Below are positions 52,476 to 60,842 of a stretch of DNA of 64,000 bases, piece by piece (the first letter of the stretch is position 1; the number at the start of each line of letters is the position of its first letter). A program made the position numbers and the translations under genes. The stretch comes from Bacillota bacterium (GTDB taxonomy: Bacteria; Bacillota; Clostridia; Acetivibrionales; DSM-1351), in NCBI GenBank assembly GCA_023439045.1, contig JAEXOY010000030.1:124001-188000 (forward strand), given 5' to 3'. Below the pieces are notes generated by a model. That model was not told where the DNA came from, made no database searches, and saw only the letters and a list, made by a program, of their open reading frames with translations.

Positions 52476-53147
52476 ATGGTGCATGAGCAGGAACTGGTTT
52501 ATTTAGAAAGCTTAACATTTTGGGAGCATTTATCAAATAGTGAGAAGAAACAGCTAATAGAAAATACCTCTGTTTTGCATTTCAAGAAGGGCGAGAGCGT
52601 GCATAGTCCAGAGAATGACTGCATAGGAGTAATATTAGTAAAGTCAGGTGAGCTGAGGACTTATATGTTATCTGAGGATGGCAAAGAGATAACACTATAT
52701 AGGATGAATGAGGGTGATATATGTATTCTTTCAGCGTCTTGCCTCATAAAGAATATTACCTTTGATGTATATATTGATGCGGAAGCAGATACCGAAATAA
52801 TTCTGATAAACTCCTACGTATTCTCTCAGATGCAGAAGAGAAATGTTTATGTCGAGAATTTCACTCTTCAAAATACTGTTAACAAGTTTTCGGATGTAAT
52901 GTTTGCTATGGAGCAAATATTGTTTTTAAGCATTGATAAGAGATTGGCAGCTTTTTTAATTGACGAATATGTAAAGAGTAAATCACTGAATGTAAGCTTG
53001 ACACATGAACAGATTGCTAAGTATATTGGCAGTGCGAGAGAGGTAGTGACCCGCATGCTAAAGAACTTTGAAAAGGATGGTTTGGTAGCTTTATATAGGG
53101 GTGGCCTAAAGATTGAGGACATTAATGGACTTAGAAGAATACTATAG
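52476..53147 (+). CDS. Crp/Fnr-family transcriptional regulator
   Basis: About 223 residues: a cyclic-nucleotide-like sensor barrel (about 25-130), a dimer helix, and a Crp-type HTH (LTHEQIAKYIGSAREVVTRMLKNFEKDGLV). The barrel lacks the cAMP-pocket residues of Crp, and I see no cluster-binding set of four Fnr cysteines, so the signal is unknown. A redox or oxygen signal is suggested by its neighbours. AGGAG precedes the ATG at 52476; an upstream in-frame ATG at 52416 is less likely. Confidence 0.88.
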   Translation: MVHEQELVYLESLTFWEHLSNSEKKQLIENTSVLHFKKGESVHSPENDCIGVILVKSGELRTYMLSEDGKEITLYRMNEGDICILSASCLIKNITFDVYIDAEADTEIILINSYVFSQMQKRNVYVENFTLQNTVNKFSDVMFAMEQILFLSIDKRLAAFLIDEYVKSKSLNVSLTHEQIAKYIGSAREVVTRMLKNFEKDGLVALYRGGLKIEDINGLRRIL

Positions 53148-53348
53148 ATGAAGGTTTAAATATTCAGAGTACCACAATGAGGAAAGAATACTAATCAAAT
53201 TACACCTGTTTTCGTTTATATCTATATATTAGGGTATATATAGTGATATAGTTACTGATATAATTATACTAAAGGCATTAACCCAAAAGCAATATTAGTC
53301 CTATAATTAAAAAATATTATACATAGTATAGGTGAAAGGTAGATATAT

Positions 53349-54239
53349 ATGAAAATAAGAGATGTGATTATTATTGGGAAAGGCCCGGCGGGCATATCAG
53401 CTGCTTTATATACAAAGAGAGCAAATCTGGATACTGTTGTAATTGGCAGAGAGGGAAGCTCGCTTGATAAAGCTGAAAAAATAGAAAACTACTACGGTCT
53501 TCAAGAGGTAATAAGCGGAACTGATCTTCTCAAGATTGGTGAAAATCAAGCAGAAAAGCTTGGAATAGAATTAATCAGTGACGAGGTAACCTCTATCACA
53601 CAGCTATATGAAGAAAACTACTTTAAGGTTACTTCGATAACAGGGGAGCACTATGCAAAGGCAATATTGTTAGCTACTGGTCAACCTTCCAAGAAGGTAA
53701 AAATTCAAGGCATCCCAGAATTTGAGGGCAAGGGGATAAGCTATTGTACTACGTGCGATGGGTTTTTCTACAGAAATCTGAAGGTTGGAGTGCTTGGGAA
53801 CAGCGCATATGCGATACATGAAGCAACTGAGCTGGAAGCATTTACAAAGGATATTACTATTTTTACTAATGGTGATGAACTTAATATTAATAGCGATATG
53901 TCGGATGAAGCGGGGCGGTTTAAGATCAACACCAAGCCTATAATTGAACTGTCAGGGGATGAGTACCTACAAAATATTCATTTTAGAGATGGAAATACAC
54001 AGCAGATAGATGGATTATTTATTGCATATGGTTCGGCCTCCAGTGTGGATTTTGCAAAGAAGCTAGGAATTATGGTGGAGAATAATTCAATCAAGGTAAA
54101 TAATGACCAAAGTACAAATATAGAAGGTATTTTTGCTGCTGGTGACTGTACTGGAGGATTCAAGCAGATTGCTACAGCCGTAGCACAGGGAGCTATTGCG
54201 GCCAAAAGCATTATTGAATATGTCAGGAGAAAAAAGTAA
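53349..54239 (+). CDS. Thioredoxin reductase-like flavoprotein lacking NADPH motifs
   Basis: The 296-residue protein has the FAD loop GKGPAG (10-15), the redox pair CTTC (Cys133, Cys136) in GISYCTTCDGFF, and the C-terminal FAD motif GIFAAGDCTGGFKQIATAVAQG, all as in TrxB. The NADPH-binding parts are altered: the usual GGGDSA is LGNSAYA and the usual HRRxxxR is TNGDELN. This is the pattern of ferredoxin- or otherwise pyridine-nucleotide-independent thioredoxin reductases of clostridia. It sits 1 kb from trxA. Confidence 0.88.
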   Translation: MKIRDVIIIGKGPAGISAALYTKRANLDTVVIGREGSSLDKAEKIENYYGLQEVISGTDLLKIGENQAEKLGIELISDEVTSITQLYEENYFKVTSITGEHYAKAILLATGQPSKKVKIQGIPEFEGKGISYCTTCDGFFYRNLKVGVLGNSAYAIHEATELEAFTKDITIFTNGDELNINSDMSDEAGRFKINTKPIIELSGDEYLQNIHFRDGNTQQIDGLFIAYGSASSVDFAKKLGIMVENNSIKVNNDQSTNIEGIFAAGDCTGGFKQIATAVAQGAIAAKSIIEYVRRKK

Positions 54240-54269
54240 TTTATTGAATATTTAAGGAGAAAAAAGTAG
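54211..54269 (+). repeat. 30-base tandem copy of the 3' end of the TrxR-like gene
   Basis: TTATTGAATATGTCAGGAGA plus A-run and GTAA at 54211-54239 is repeated at 54241-54269 with three changes. The first copy encodes the protein's last residues; the second lies after the stop. Confidence 0.9.
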
Positions 54270-54292
54270 TATACAAAATATGTCGTAGGGAT

Positions 54293-54392
54293 ATAGGGAA
54301 TGTTCTCAAGGGGCAACAGAAAGATATCCTAGTGGCAATAAACAAGATGTCCCAGGGCAACATAATATTGTGTTCCAAGGGGCAATAAATTT
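54293..54392. repeat. Imperfect GGGCAACA-containing repeats
   Basis: Four loose copies of about 28 bases, each with (G)TCCCAGGGGCAA(C/T)A-like cores, lie between the TrxR-like gene and the riboswitch. Nothing else is seen in 54270-54470. Confidence 0.65.
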
Positions 54393-54540
54393 GACAAAAC
54401 GGTCACGGATGTTATAATATAAAAAACACAAGTTTAAAGCGTTACATAAGTTCTAATATGCGAAATTAGTTTCGTATTCAGCAGAAATTGACATCTAGGG
54501 TGATCAGCTTGTATAAGCTTTCAACTCTTTTTATGAAAAT

Positions 54541-54660
54541 AATCGCTTAATTCTATTTTACTTAGAAGCGGGAGAACCATTTTTGGGGTGAATCTGATTT
54601 TGTCAGTAGGGCTAACTTTCGGTCCAAACCCGTCAGCTAATCTCGTAAGCGTCGAAGGTG
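54541..54660 (+). ncRNA. c-di-AMP riboswitch (ydaO/yuaA type) ahead of dapB
   Basis: The conserved blocks appear in order: CGCTTAATTCTATTTTACTT, AGAAGCGGGAGAACCA, GGGGTGAATC, AGTAGGGCTAACTTTCGGTC, CAAACCCGTCAGCTAATCTC and GTAAGCG. The closing stem CGCTTA (54544-54549) pairs with TAAGCG (54646-54651). ydaO RNAs bind cyclic di-AMP and usually turn expression off. No clear terminator lies between it and dapB, so control may act on translation or through a weak hairpin. Confidence 0.92.
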
Positions 54661-54736
54661 AAGGTGATGGATATGTATCATTAAAATGAACTCTTTATGC
54701 GTTAAAAAAATTAACTAAATGAGGAGGTCCATTAGC

Positions 54737-55579
54737 ATGATAAAAGTATGTTTAGCAGGTTTGGGCAGAACGGGGCAGGAAATAGCAAAAGTATTACTTG
54801 AACAAAAAAACATTAAGTTAGTTGGGGTTTTTTGTAGTCCTCAAAGCGATAAGGCTGGAAAGGATCTGGCTGAGTACATAGGTGGAAAACCTACAAATAT
54901 TATAATTACGAGTACAGATAATCTAGAGCAAAAAGTATTCAAAATGAGACCTGATGTAGTTATAGACTTTACTACACCTTCTTCGGCACTTAAAAATGCA
55001 ATAACTTTATCAAAAATGAGAGTCAATATGGTCATAGGGACCACAGGATTTTCTAAGATGGCTTTAAATAAGCTATTTGTTCTAACTAGAAAGTATAAAA
55101 GTGGAATTGTGTATGCACCAAATATTACAATGGGTGTAAATGTACTAATGCTTCTTACAAATCTTGCTTCAAGATTACTCAATAGTTATGATTTTCAGAT
55201 TACTGAAGTACACCACAAAAATAAGAAGGATTCCCCATCTGGCACTGCAATAAAAATAGCTAAAGAAATAAAAAAAGGAATTAGCGTATCAGGTAAGGAA
55301 AATGAAGACATTTCCGTACCTATAAATTCTGTTAGAGCAGGTGGAGTTGTAGGGCGTCATGAAGTTATGATTGTAGGTCAAGATGATAAAATTGAAATAG
55401 CTCATGAATCATTTTCAAGGAAGGCATTTGCACTAGGTACAATTGAGGCAGTTAACTTTATATTTAAAAAGTCTGGATACTATGAAATGAAGGATGTACT
55501 AAATCTTGATAAAGTTTTAAGTGAGTATATTAAAGGTCAAAACAAGAATACTAAGGAGTCAAAATCTATTGCTTTATAG
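54737..55579 (+). CDS. dapB: 4-hydroxy-tetrahydrodipicolinate reductase
   Basis: DapB reduces the dapA product in lysine and meso-diaminopimelate synthesis. The 280 residues have an NAD(P) loop GLGRTGQEIA, VVIDFTTPSSALKN, the GTTGF segment, APNITMGVNVL, the catalytic EVHHKNKKDSPSGTA with its His pair and Lys, and RAGGVVGRHEV. The frame extends to 54719, but GAGGAGG at 54721-54727 supports the ATG at 54737. It stands apart from dapA and follows a c-di-AMP riboswitch, tying cell-wall precursor supply to that messenger. Confidence 0.92.
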   Translation: MIKVCLAGLGRTGQEIAKVLLEQKNIKLVGVFCSPQSDKAGKDLAEYIGGKPTNIIITSTDNLEQKVFKMRPDVVIDFTTPSSALKNAITLSKMRVNMVIGTTGFSKMALNKLFVLTRKYKSGIVYAPNITMGVNVLMLLTNLASRLLNSYDFQITEVHHKNKKDSPSGTAIKIAKEIKKGISVSGKENEDISVPINSVRAGGVVGRHEVMIVGQDDKIEIAHESFSRKAFALGTIEAVNFIFKKSGYYEMKDVLNLDKVLSEYIKGQNKNTKESKSIAL

Positions 55580-55636
55580 CATGGTATATTCATTGCTTTA
55601 TAGCATGGCATATCTATTGCTCTGTAGCATAAGATA
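55565..55636 (+). repeat. 24-base tandem repeat spanning the dapB stop codon
   Basis: Three copies of TCTATTGCTTTATAGCATGG-TATA-like units start at 55565, 55589 and 55613. The first encodes the end of dapB and its TAG. Confidence 0.9.
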
Positions 55637-55845
55637 ATGGAACCTTTACAATATGTAGAATTTCTTCAAGCCTTTACTGTATGGTATAATCTAGTGGAAA
55701 TCACCACTCTATTTATCATCAGTTGAGGCTTGTTTAGTTTATTTGCTATAAGTATAATTTAAAAAAGGAATAACACATTATTAATATTTGAATATAACCA
55801 TAATATGGTACTGAAAATAAAAATATAAAGCAGGGGGATGAGATT

Positions 55846-56259
55846 ATGAGGATTGCTGTTATTGATGGACAGGGTGGAGGAATAGGGAAACTACTTGTAG
55901 AAAGGCTGAGGCAGGAATTTCCTGATGCTCAGATTATTGCTTTGGGAACAAATGCATTAGCTGCTGCATTAATGATAAAAGCAGGTGCAGACGAAGGGGC
56001 TTCGGGCGAGAATGCCGTAATATACAATGCTCCAAAAGTAGACATAATTACAGGTACTATTGGAATAGTAGCTGCAAATTCAATGCTTGGAGAGCTTACA
56101 CCCCTTATGGCAAAGGCTATAGCAGAGAGCCCTGCTAAAAAGATTCTTATCCCAATGAATAAATGCAACATTGAAGTAGTAGGGGTAAAGAGTGATGCGC
56201 TGCCGCATTACATAGATTGTGTTGTAAATTCAATAAAGGCAAGTAGGCTGTGTTACTGA
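55846..56259 (+). CDS. DUF3842 family protein
   Basis: The 137-residue protein starts MRIAVIDGQGGGIGKLLVE, a Rossmann-like nucleotide-binding loop. It has TNALAAALMIKAGADEGASGENA and a second IITGTIGIVAANSMLGELTP block. This fits DUF3842, a conserved clostridial family of unknown function. GGGGGATGAG lies before the ATG. No partner gene is evident. Confidence 0.85.
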   Translation: MRIAVIDGQGGGIGKLLVERLRQEFPDAQIIALGTNALAAALMIKAGADEGASGENAVIYNAPKVDIITGTIGIVAANSMLGELTPLMAKAIAESPAKKILIPMNKCNIEVVGVKSDALPHYIDCVVNSIKASRLCY

Positions 56260-56591
56260 TATTACCAGTGTTAGATACAGAAGAAACTATTGCCAAAAAG
56301 TTAATATTTATGGTAGAGTAAGAGTCTAGAAGGTTGACATAATATCATATTTAGGGATTTAGTTCAGGTTAGTCGTTTCCATTTATGATTACAGAGCCTT
56401 CTACAAATTTTCCGTTTTGTTTTATTGTGCATTTGTTGGAATTTCGAATTCCAATTTTACTCTATGCGCATATTATAGTATATTACTTATAGCTTGGTTT
56501 TAATGAATATTTAAATCCTATTATAGTCAATATTTACAAAGAGATAAGAATTATTGCTTCAAAGGGGTTATTCTTTGATGCTTATGAAGGG
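56260..56591. other. Intergenic stretch without a supported gene
   Basis: This 332-base AT-rich gap separates DUF3842 and malQ. I see no strong terminator. The promoter of malQ should lie near the end. A short minus-strand frame ending at 56369 reads like a protein tail but has no start; see rejected items. Confidence 0.5.
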
Positions 56592-58106
56592 ATGGGGTGT
56601 TGTTTGAAACATAGTTTTACAAAAAGAAGTGCAGGAATATTGCTTCCTATAAGCAGTCTTCCATCTAATTATGGTATTGGTACATTTGGAAAGGATGCAT
56701 ATGAATTTGTTGATTTTCTGAAAAATTCCAACCAGCAATACTGGCAGATGCTCCCTTTGGGCCCTACCAGTTTTGGTGATTCACCATATCAGTCTTTTTC
56801 TGCTTTTGCAGGTAATCCATATTATATTGACCTGGACATCCTGTGTGAAGAAGGGCTTTTGAATAAAGACGAAGTTACAGCGTTTGATTGGGGTAGCAAT
56901 GAAATAGATGTAGATTATAAAAAGCTATTTGATTCGAGGTTTATTGTTTTAAGAAGTGCTTTTAATAGATTTGACAGAAATTTAGAAGCATTTAATAATT
57001 TTAAAAGAGAAAATGAATATTGGCTATATGACTATTCCTTTTATATGGCCTTAAAGTTCAGATTTGATAATAAGGACTGGCTACAATGGGACGAAGGAAT
57101 TAGAATGAGAACACCAGATGCTCTGAATCACTATTCTTTAGAGCTAAAAGAAGAGATTGAGTTTTTCTCCTTTATACAATATAAGTTTTTTGAACAGTGG
57201 AATAAGCTTAAGGAATATGCAACAAAAAACAATGTAAAAATTATTGGAGACATGCCTATTTATGTTTCCATGGATAGCGCTGATGCATGGGTAAATACAA
57301 GGCTATTTTTGTTTGATGAAAATAAAAGACCTATCAAGGTAGCAGGAGTACCGCCTGATATTTTTTCTGAAACAGGTCAGCTATGGGGAAATCCTTTGTA
57401 CAATTGGAGTGAAATGGAGAAGGACGACTTCTCATGGTGGAAAAAGAGAGTAGAATTTGCAACAAAATTCTATGATGTCATTAGAATTGACCACTTTATT
57501 GGAATTGTAAGATTCTACACTGTTGATGCCGGCAGAAATAATGCAATGGAGGGAACTTGGGAACCAGGACCCGGTATAAAGCTGATAAATGCCATTAATT
57601 CTGTTATAGGCAGTACAAGCATAATTGCAGAAGATTTAGGAGTAGTTACACAGGAGGTAATAGATCTTCTTGAAACCACTGGACTTCCAAATATGAAGGT
57701 AATGCAGTTTGGGTTTGATACTAGTGCAGAGAACGATCACAAGCCATTTAACTACAAGGAGAACTGTGTTGTATATGGTGGTACTCATGACAACAATACT
57801 ATGCTAGGTTATTATAACGAGCAGACTCACGAGCAAAAGCAATATATTAAGAATTATCTAAATGCCAAGAGTGAACATGATGTTGCTTGGTCTGCAATAA
57901 AGGTAGGGTATAATAGTGTTGCTAAATTGGCAATATTTCAAATACAGGACTTTATTGCACTTGATAGCAGCGCTAGAATTAATACGCCATCTACAGTAGG
58001 AATCAATTGGAGATGGAGATTGAAAAAGGGACAGTATAATAATGAGCTTGCCATAGAAATAAGTAAGTTAGTGGAGATGTACGGTAGAGGGCACGCCAAA
58101 AATTAA
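56592..58106 (+). CDS. malQ: 4-alpha-glucanotransferase (amylomaltase)
   Basis: MalQ transfers glucan chains between malto-oligosaccharides in the cytoplasm. The 504 residues match GH77: AGILLPISSLPSNYGIGTFG, YWQMLPLGPTSFGDSPYQSF, GDMPIYVSMDSADAW, the nucleophile Asp in IRIDHFIGIVRFY, acid Glu in IIAEDLGVVT, and the third Asp in GTHDNNTMLGYY. The ATG at 56592 lies on top of its ribosome site; a TTG at 56604 fits the purine-rich stretch better, so the true start is uncertain by four residues. glgP follows 98 bases later. Confidence 0.95.
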   Translation: MGCCLKHSFTKRSAGILLPISSLPSNYGIGTFGKDAYEFVDFLKNSNQQYWQMLPLGPTSFGDSPYQSFSAFAGNPYYIDLDILCEEGLLNKDEVTAFDWGSNEIDVDYKKLFDSRFIVLRSAFNRFDRNLEAFNNFKRENEYWLYDYSFYMALKFRFDNKDWLQWDEGIRMRTPDALNHYSLELKEEIEFFSFIQYKFFEQWNKLKEYATKNNVKIIGDMPIYVSMDSADAWVNTRLFLFDENKRPIKVAGVPPDIFSETGQLWGNPLYNWSEMEKDDFSWWKKRVEFATKFYDVIRIDHFIGIVRFYTVDAGRNNAMEGTWEPGPGIKLINAINSVIGSTSIIAEDLGVVTQEVIDLLETTGLPNMKVMQFGFDTSAENDHKPFNYKENCVVYGGTHDNNTMLGYYNEQTHEQKQYIKNYLNAKSEHDVAWSAIKVGYNSVAKLAIFQIQDFIALDSSARINTPSTVGINWRWRLKKGQYNNELAIEISKLVEMYGRGHAKN

Positions 58107-58204
58107 AGCCTCAATTAGCCAGTTTCTAGTTTTATTAATTGCAATATTCGTAATAACTGATTATTGATATATTTGATACAATAAACGGAGGGAATGGTTT
58201 TAGT

Positions 58205-60532
58205 ATGAGCAAATTCAAACAAAATACCAAGGATATTTTAAAGAAGGAATATGGCAAAGAGCTTAGCAATGCAACCCAAAAGGAACTATACAATGCAGTA
58301 TCAAAAGCTGCAATGGTTGAATTAGAAGATAGCTGGAGAAATACTGAAAAGAGGCAGGAAACAGCCAAGAGAGCATGTTACTTTTCAGCAGAATTCCTTA
58401 TTGGTAAGTTGGTTTACAGCAATCTTTTGAATTTGAAGCTTTTGGAAGGATTCAATGAATTGATGACTGAGAACGGTCTTGATATTGGTGTTTTTGAAAC
58501 AATAGAGGATAATGCCCTTGGTAATGGAGGTCTCGGAAGGCTTGCTGCATGTTTCCTAGATTCTGCTGCAACACATGATATACCACTTAACGGCTATGGC
58601 ATACGCTATAAATATGGTCTATTCAAGCAGTATTTTGAGAATGGCTTCCAAAAAGAAACTATGGATGATTGGCAGACCTTTGGTGACCCTTGGAGCGTTA
58701 AAAGAGAAGATCTTGCAATAAAGGTTGACTTTGCAGACCAAAGTATATTTGCAGTTCCATACGATACACCTGTTATAGGCTATGGGGGAAAATGCATTAA
58801 TACTTTGAGATTGTGGGAAGCAAAGGCTATTAACGATGCCACCACCGACCATGAAACTGCAGAGGAAGAAAAGAGGAGAGCAGAAGAGATATCGGGCGTG
58901 CTTTATCCAAATGACGAAGGCGATGCAGGAAAGATTTTGAGAATCAAGCAGCAGTATTTTTTCTCCAGTGCATCACTTCAAGATTTAGTGAGAGAGTACA
59001 AAAAACTCAATGGTAAAGATTTCTCAAGGTTTGCGGACAAGTATTGTGTTCAGCTCAATGATACGCACCCTGTTGTATCGATACCAGAGCTTATAAGGAT
59101 ATTGGTAAATGAAGAAGGCATGGTCTTTGAAGATGCATTCAAGGTTGCTCAAAAGACTTTTGCTTACACAAACCATACCATTTTACCTGAGGCTTTGGAA
59201 AAGTGGAGAGTTGAATTATTTAAGTCGGTACTGCCTGAAGTATACAGGTTTATTGAGTTAATAAATGACAGATTGGTAAGAGAGCTCAGGTCAAAAGGCT
59301 TTGATGATAACAAGATTGCTCAATACACAATTATAGATGGAAATACGTTGCACATGGCGCGCCTTGCAGTGTATGCAACCTTCTCTACCAATGGGGTTGC
59401 TAGGATACACTCAAATATCTTAAAGGATAGTTGTTTGAACGAATGGTATCAGCTATATCCTGAGCGTTTTAACAACAAAACAAATGGTATTACACAGAGA
59501 CGCTTTTTACTTATGAGTAACCAGGAACTTGCAAAGTTTATATCAGAAAAAATTGGAGACAACTGGATTGTAAATCTTGAGGATTTGAAGCAGCTAGAAA
59601 AGAGTGCTGATGATACTTCAGTGCTTGAAAACTTCACAAAGATTAAAAAAGCCAAGAAGGTTAGTCTTTGCAATTATATAGAAAAGAAAGAGGGTATCAA
59701 GCTAAATCCTGACTTCATATTTGATATACAGGTAAAAAGATTGCATGAGTACAAGAGACAGCTCCTCAATGCATTTTCAATAGTTGATATCTATTTTGGA
59801 CTCAAGGAAGGCAGAATCAAGAATTTTAACCCTACCGTGTTCATATTTGGTGCCAAGGCAGCTCCTGGGTACTATAGAGCAAAGGGAATAATTAAGTATA
59901 TTAATGAAATTGCAAAGCTTATCAATAACGATAGAGATATGGACGATAAGCTGAAGGTATTGTTTGTAACCAACTATAATGTATCATATGCTGAAAAGCT
60001 TATACCTGCTGCAGATATCTCAGAACAAATATCAACTGCGGGTACTGAGGCATCAGGTACCGGTAATATGAAGTTCATGCTCAATGGTGCTGTTACACTA
60101 GGTACGCTTGATGGCGCTAATGTTGAAATAGTGGAACAGGCAGGAGAAGAAAACAATTACATCTTTGGTGCCAAGGTAGAAGAAATTGAAGCAATCAGGA
60201 ATAGCTATAATTCAGCAGAACTTTACAATAATAATGCTAGAATCAAGAGGGTAGTAGACACCTTGATTGACGGAACCTTTGATGATAATGGAACAGGGAT
60301 GTTTAGAAACCTGTATGATGCATTGATACATGGTGCACATTGGCATAGGGCAGATAACTATTTCATATTGTATGATTTTGAAGCTTATGTAGATACCAAG
60401 CTGAGAGCTATTGCTGATTATAGTGATAGAGCCGCATTTGCAAAGAAGTGTTTTATAAACATGTGCAATGCAGGTAAATTCTCAAGTGACAGAACAATCA
60501 AAGAGTACGCACAAGATATATGGCATGTATAA
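58205..60532 (+). CDS. glgP: Glycogen/maltodextrin phosphorylase
   Basis: This enzyme splits alpha-1,4-glucan with phosphate to glucose-1-phosphate. The 775 residues show GT35 marks: NGGLGRLAACFLDSAA, GIRYKYGLFKQ, IQVKRLHEYKRQLLN, and the PLP region TAGTEASGTGNMKFMLNGA with its Lys. Length is normal. GGAGGG lies 8-10 bases before the ATG. With malQ and the transporter genes downstream it forms a maltodextrin-use set. Confidence 0.96.
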   Translation: MSKFKQNTKDILKKEYGKELSNATQKELYNAVSKAAMVELEDSWRNTEKRQETAKRACYFSAEFLIGKLVYSNLLNLKLLEGFNELMTENGLDIGVFETIEDNALGNGGLGRLAACFLDSAATHDIPLNGYGIRYKYGLFKQYFENGFQKETMDDWQTFGDPWSVKREDLAIKVDFADQSIFAVPYDTPVIGYGGKCINTLRLWEAKAINDATTDHETAEEEKRRAEEISGVLYPNDEGDAGKILRIKQQYFFSSASLQDLVREYKKLNGKDFSRFADKYCVQLNDTHPVVSIPELIRILVNEEGMVFEDAFKVAQKTFAYTNHTILPEALEKWRVELFKSVLPEVYRFIELINDRLVRELRSKGFDDNKIAQYTIIDGNTLHMARLAVYATFSTNGVARIHSNILKDSCLNEWYQLYPERFNNKTNGITQRRFLLMSNQELAKFISEKIGDNWIVNLEDLKQLEKSADDTSVLENFTKIKKAKKVSLCNYIEKKEGIKLNPDFIFDIQVKRLHEYKRQLLNAFSIVDIYFGLKEGRIKNFNPTVFIFGAKAAPGYYRAKGIIKYINEIAKLINNDRDMDDKLKVLFVTNYNVSYAEKLIPAADISEQISTAGTEASGTGNMKFMLNGAVTLGTLDGANVEIVEQAGEENNYIFGAKVEEIEAIRNSYNSAELYNNNARIKRVVDTLIDGTFDDNGTGMFRNLYDALIHGAHWHRADNYFILYDFEAYVDTKLRAIADYSDRAAFAKKCFINMCNAGKFSSDRTIKEYAQDIWHV

Positions 60533-60550
60533 AATTTTAATAGTGATGCG

Positions 60551-60766
60551 AACTGCTAAGTAACAGCAAGACATATGCTGGCATGTGTAAGCTTGCAGTA
60601 GTATTGCTAGCTGTAAAGCAACATTAAGACATACGCTGGCATGTGTAAGATTCAGCTACTATTTCTAGTAGTAAAACAACAGAAAGGCATATGCCGCATA
60701 TGTTAGATTTAGCTAGTATTTCGAGCTGCTAAGCAGCACCAAGACATATATCGGCATATGTATAAA
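60551..60766. repeat. Four imperfect 58-base repeats with internal hairpins
   Basis: Copies start near 60551, 60609, 60667 and 60724 (the last incomplete). Each has an A(G/A)CATATGC.GGCATGTGT-like near-palindrome followed by an AGCTA.TATTTC stretch. They fill the 310-base gap between glgP and malE. Each unit could form a small stem-loop in RNA. Confidence 0.88.
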
Positions 60767-60842
60767 AACTCCTCCTAAAAGGTAGTATAATCACATAATT
60801 CCATTTTTAGGATTTGATTTATTTACTATGGAGGAAAGATAA

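Noticed and set aside
56369..56463. Minus-strand frame ending NKCTIKQNGKFVEGSVIINGND that reads like a protein C-terminus
   Set aside because: It is only about 30 codons, with a stop just upstream, no start codon and no ribosome site; it may be a gene remnant but cannot be supported.
60551..60766. CRISPR array between glgP and malE
   Set aside because: Repeats diverge along their whole 58-base length without unique spacers, and no cas genes are present.
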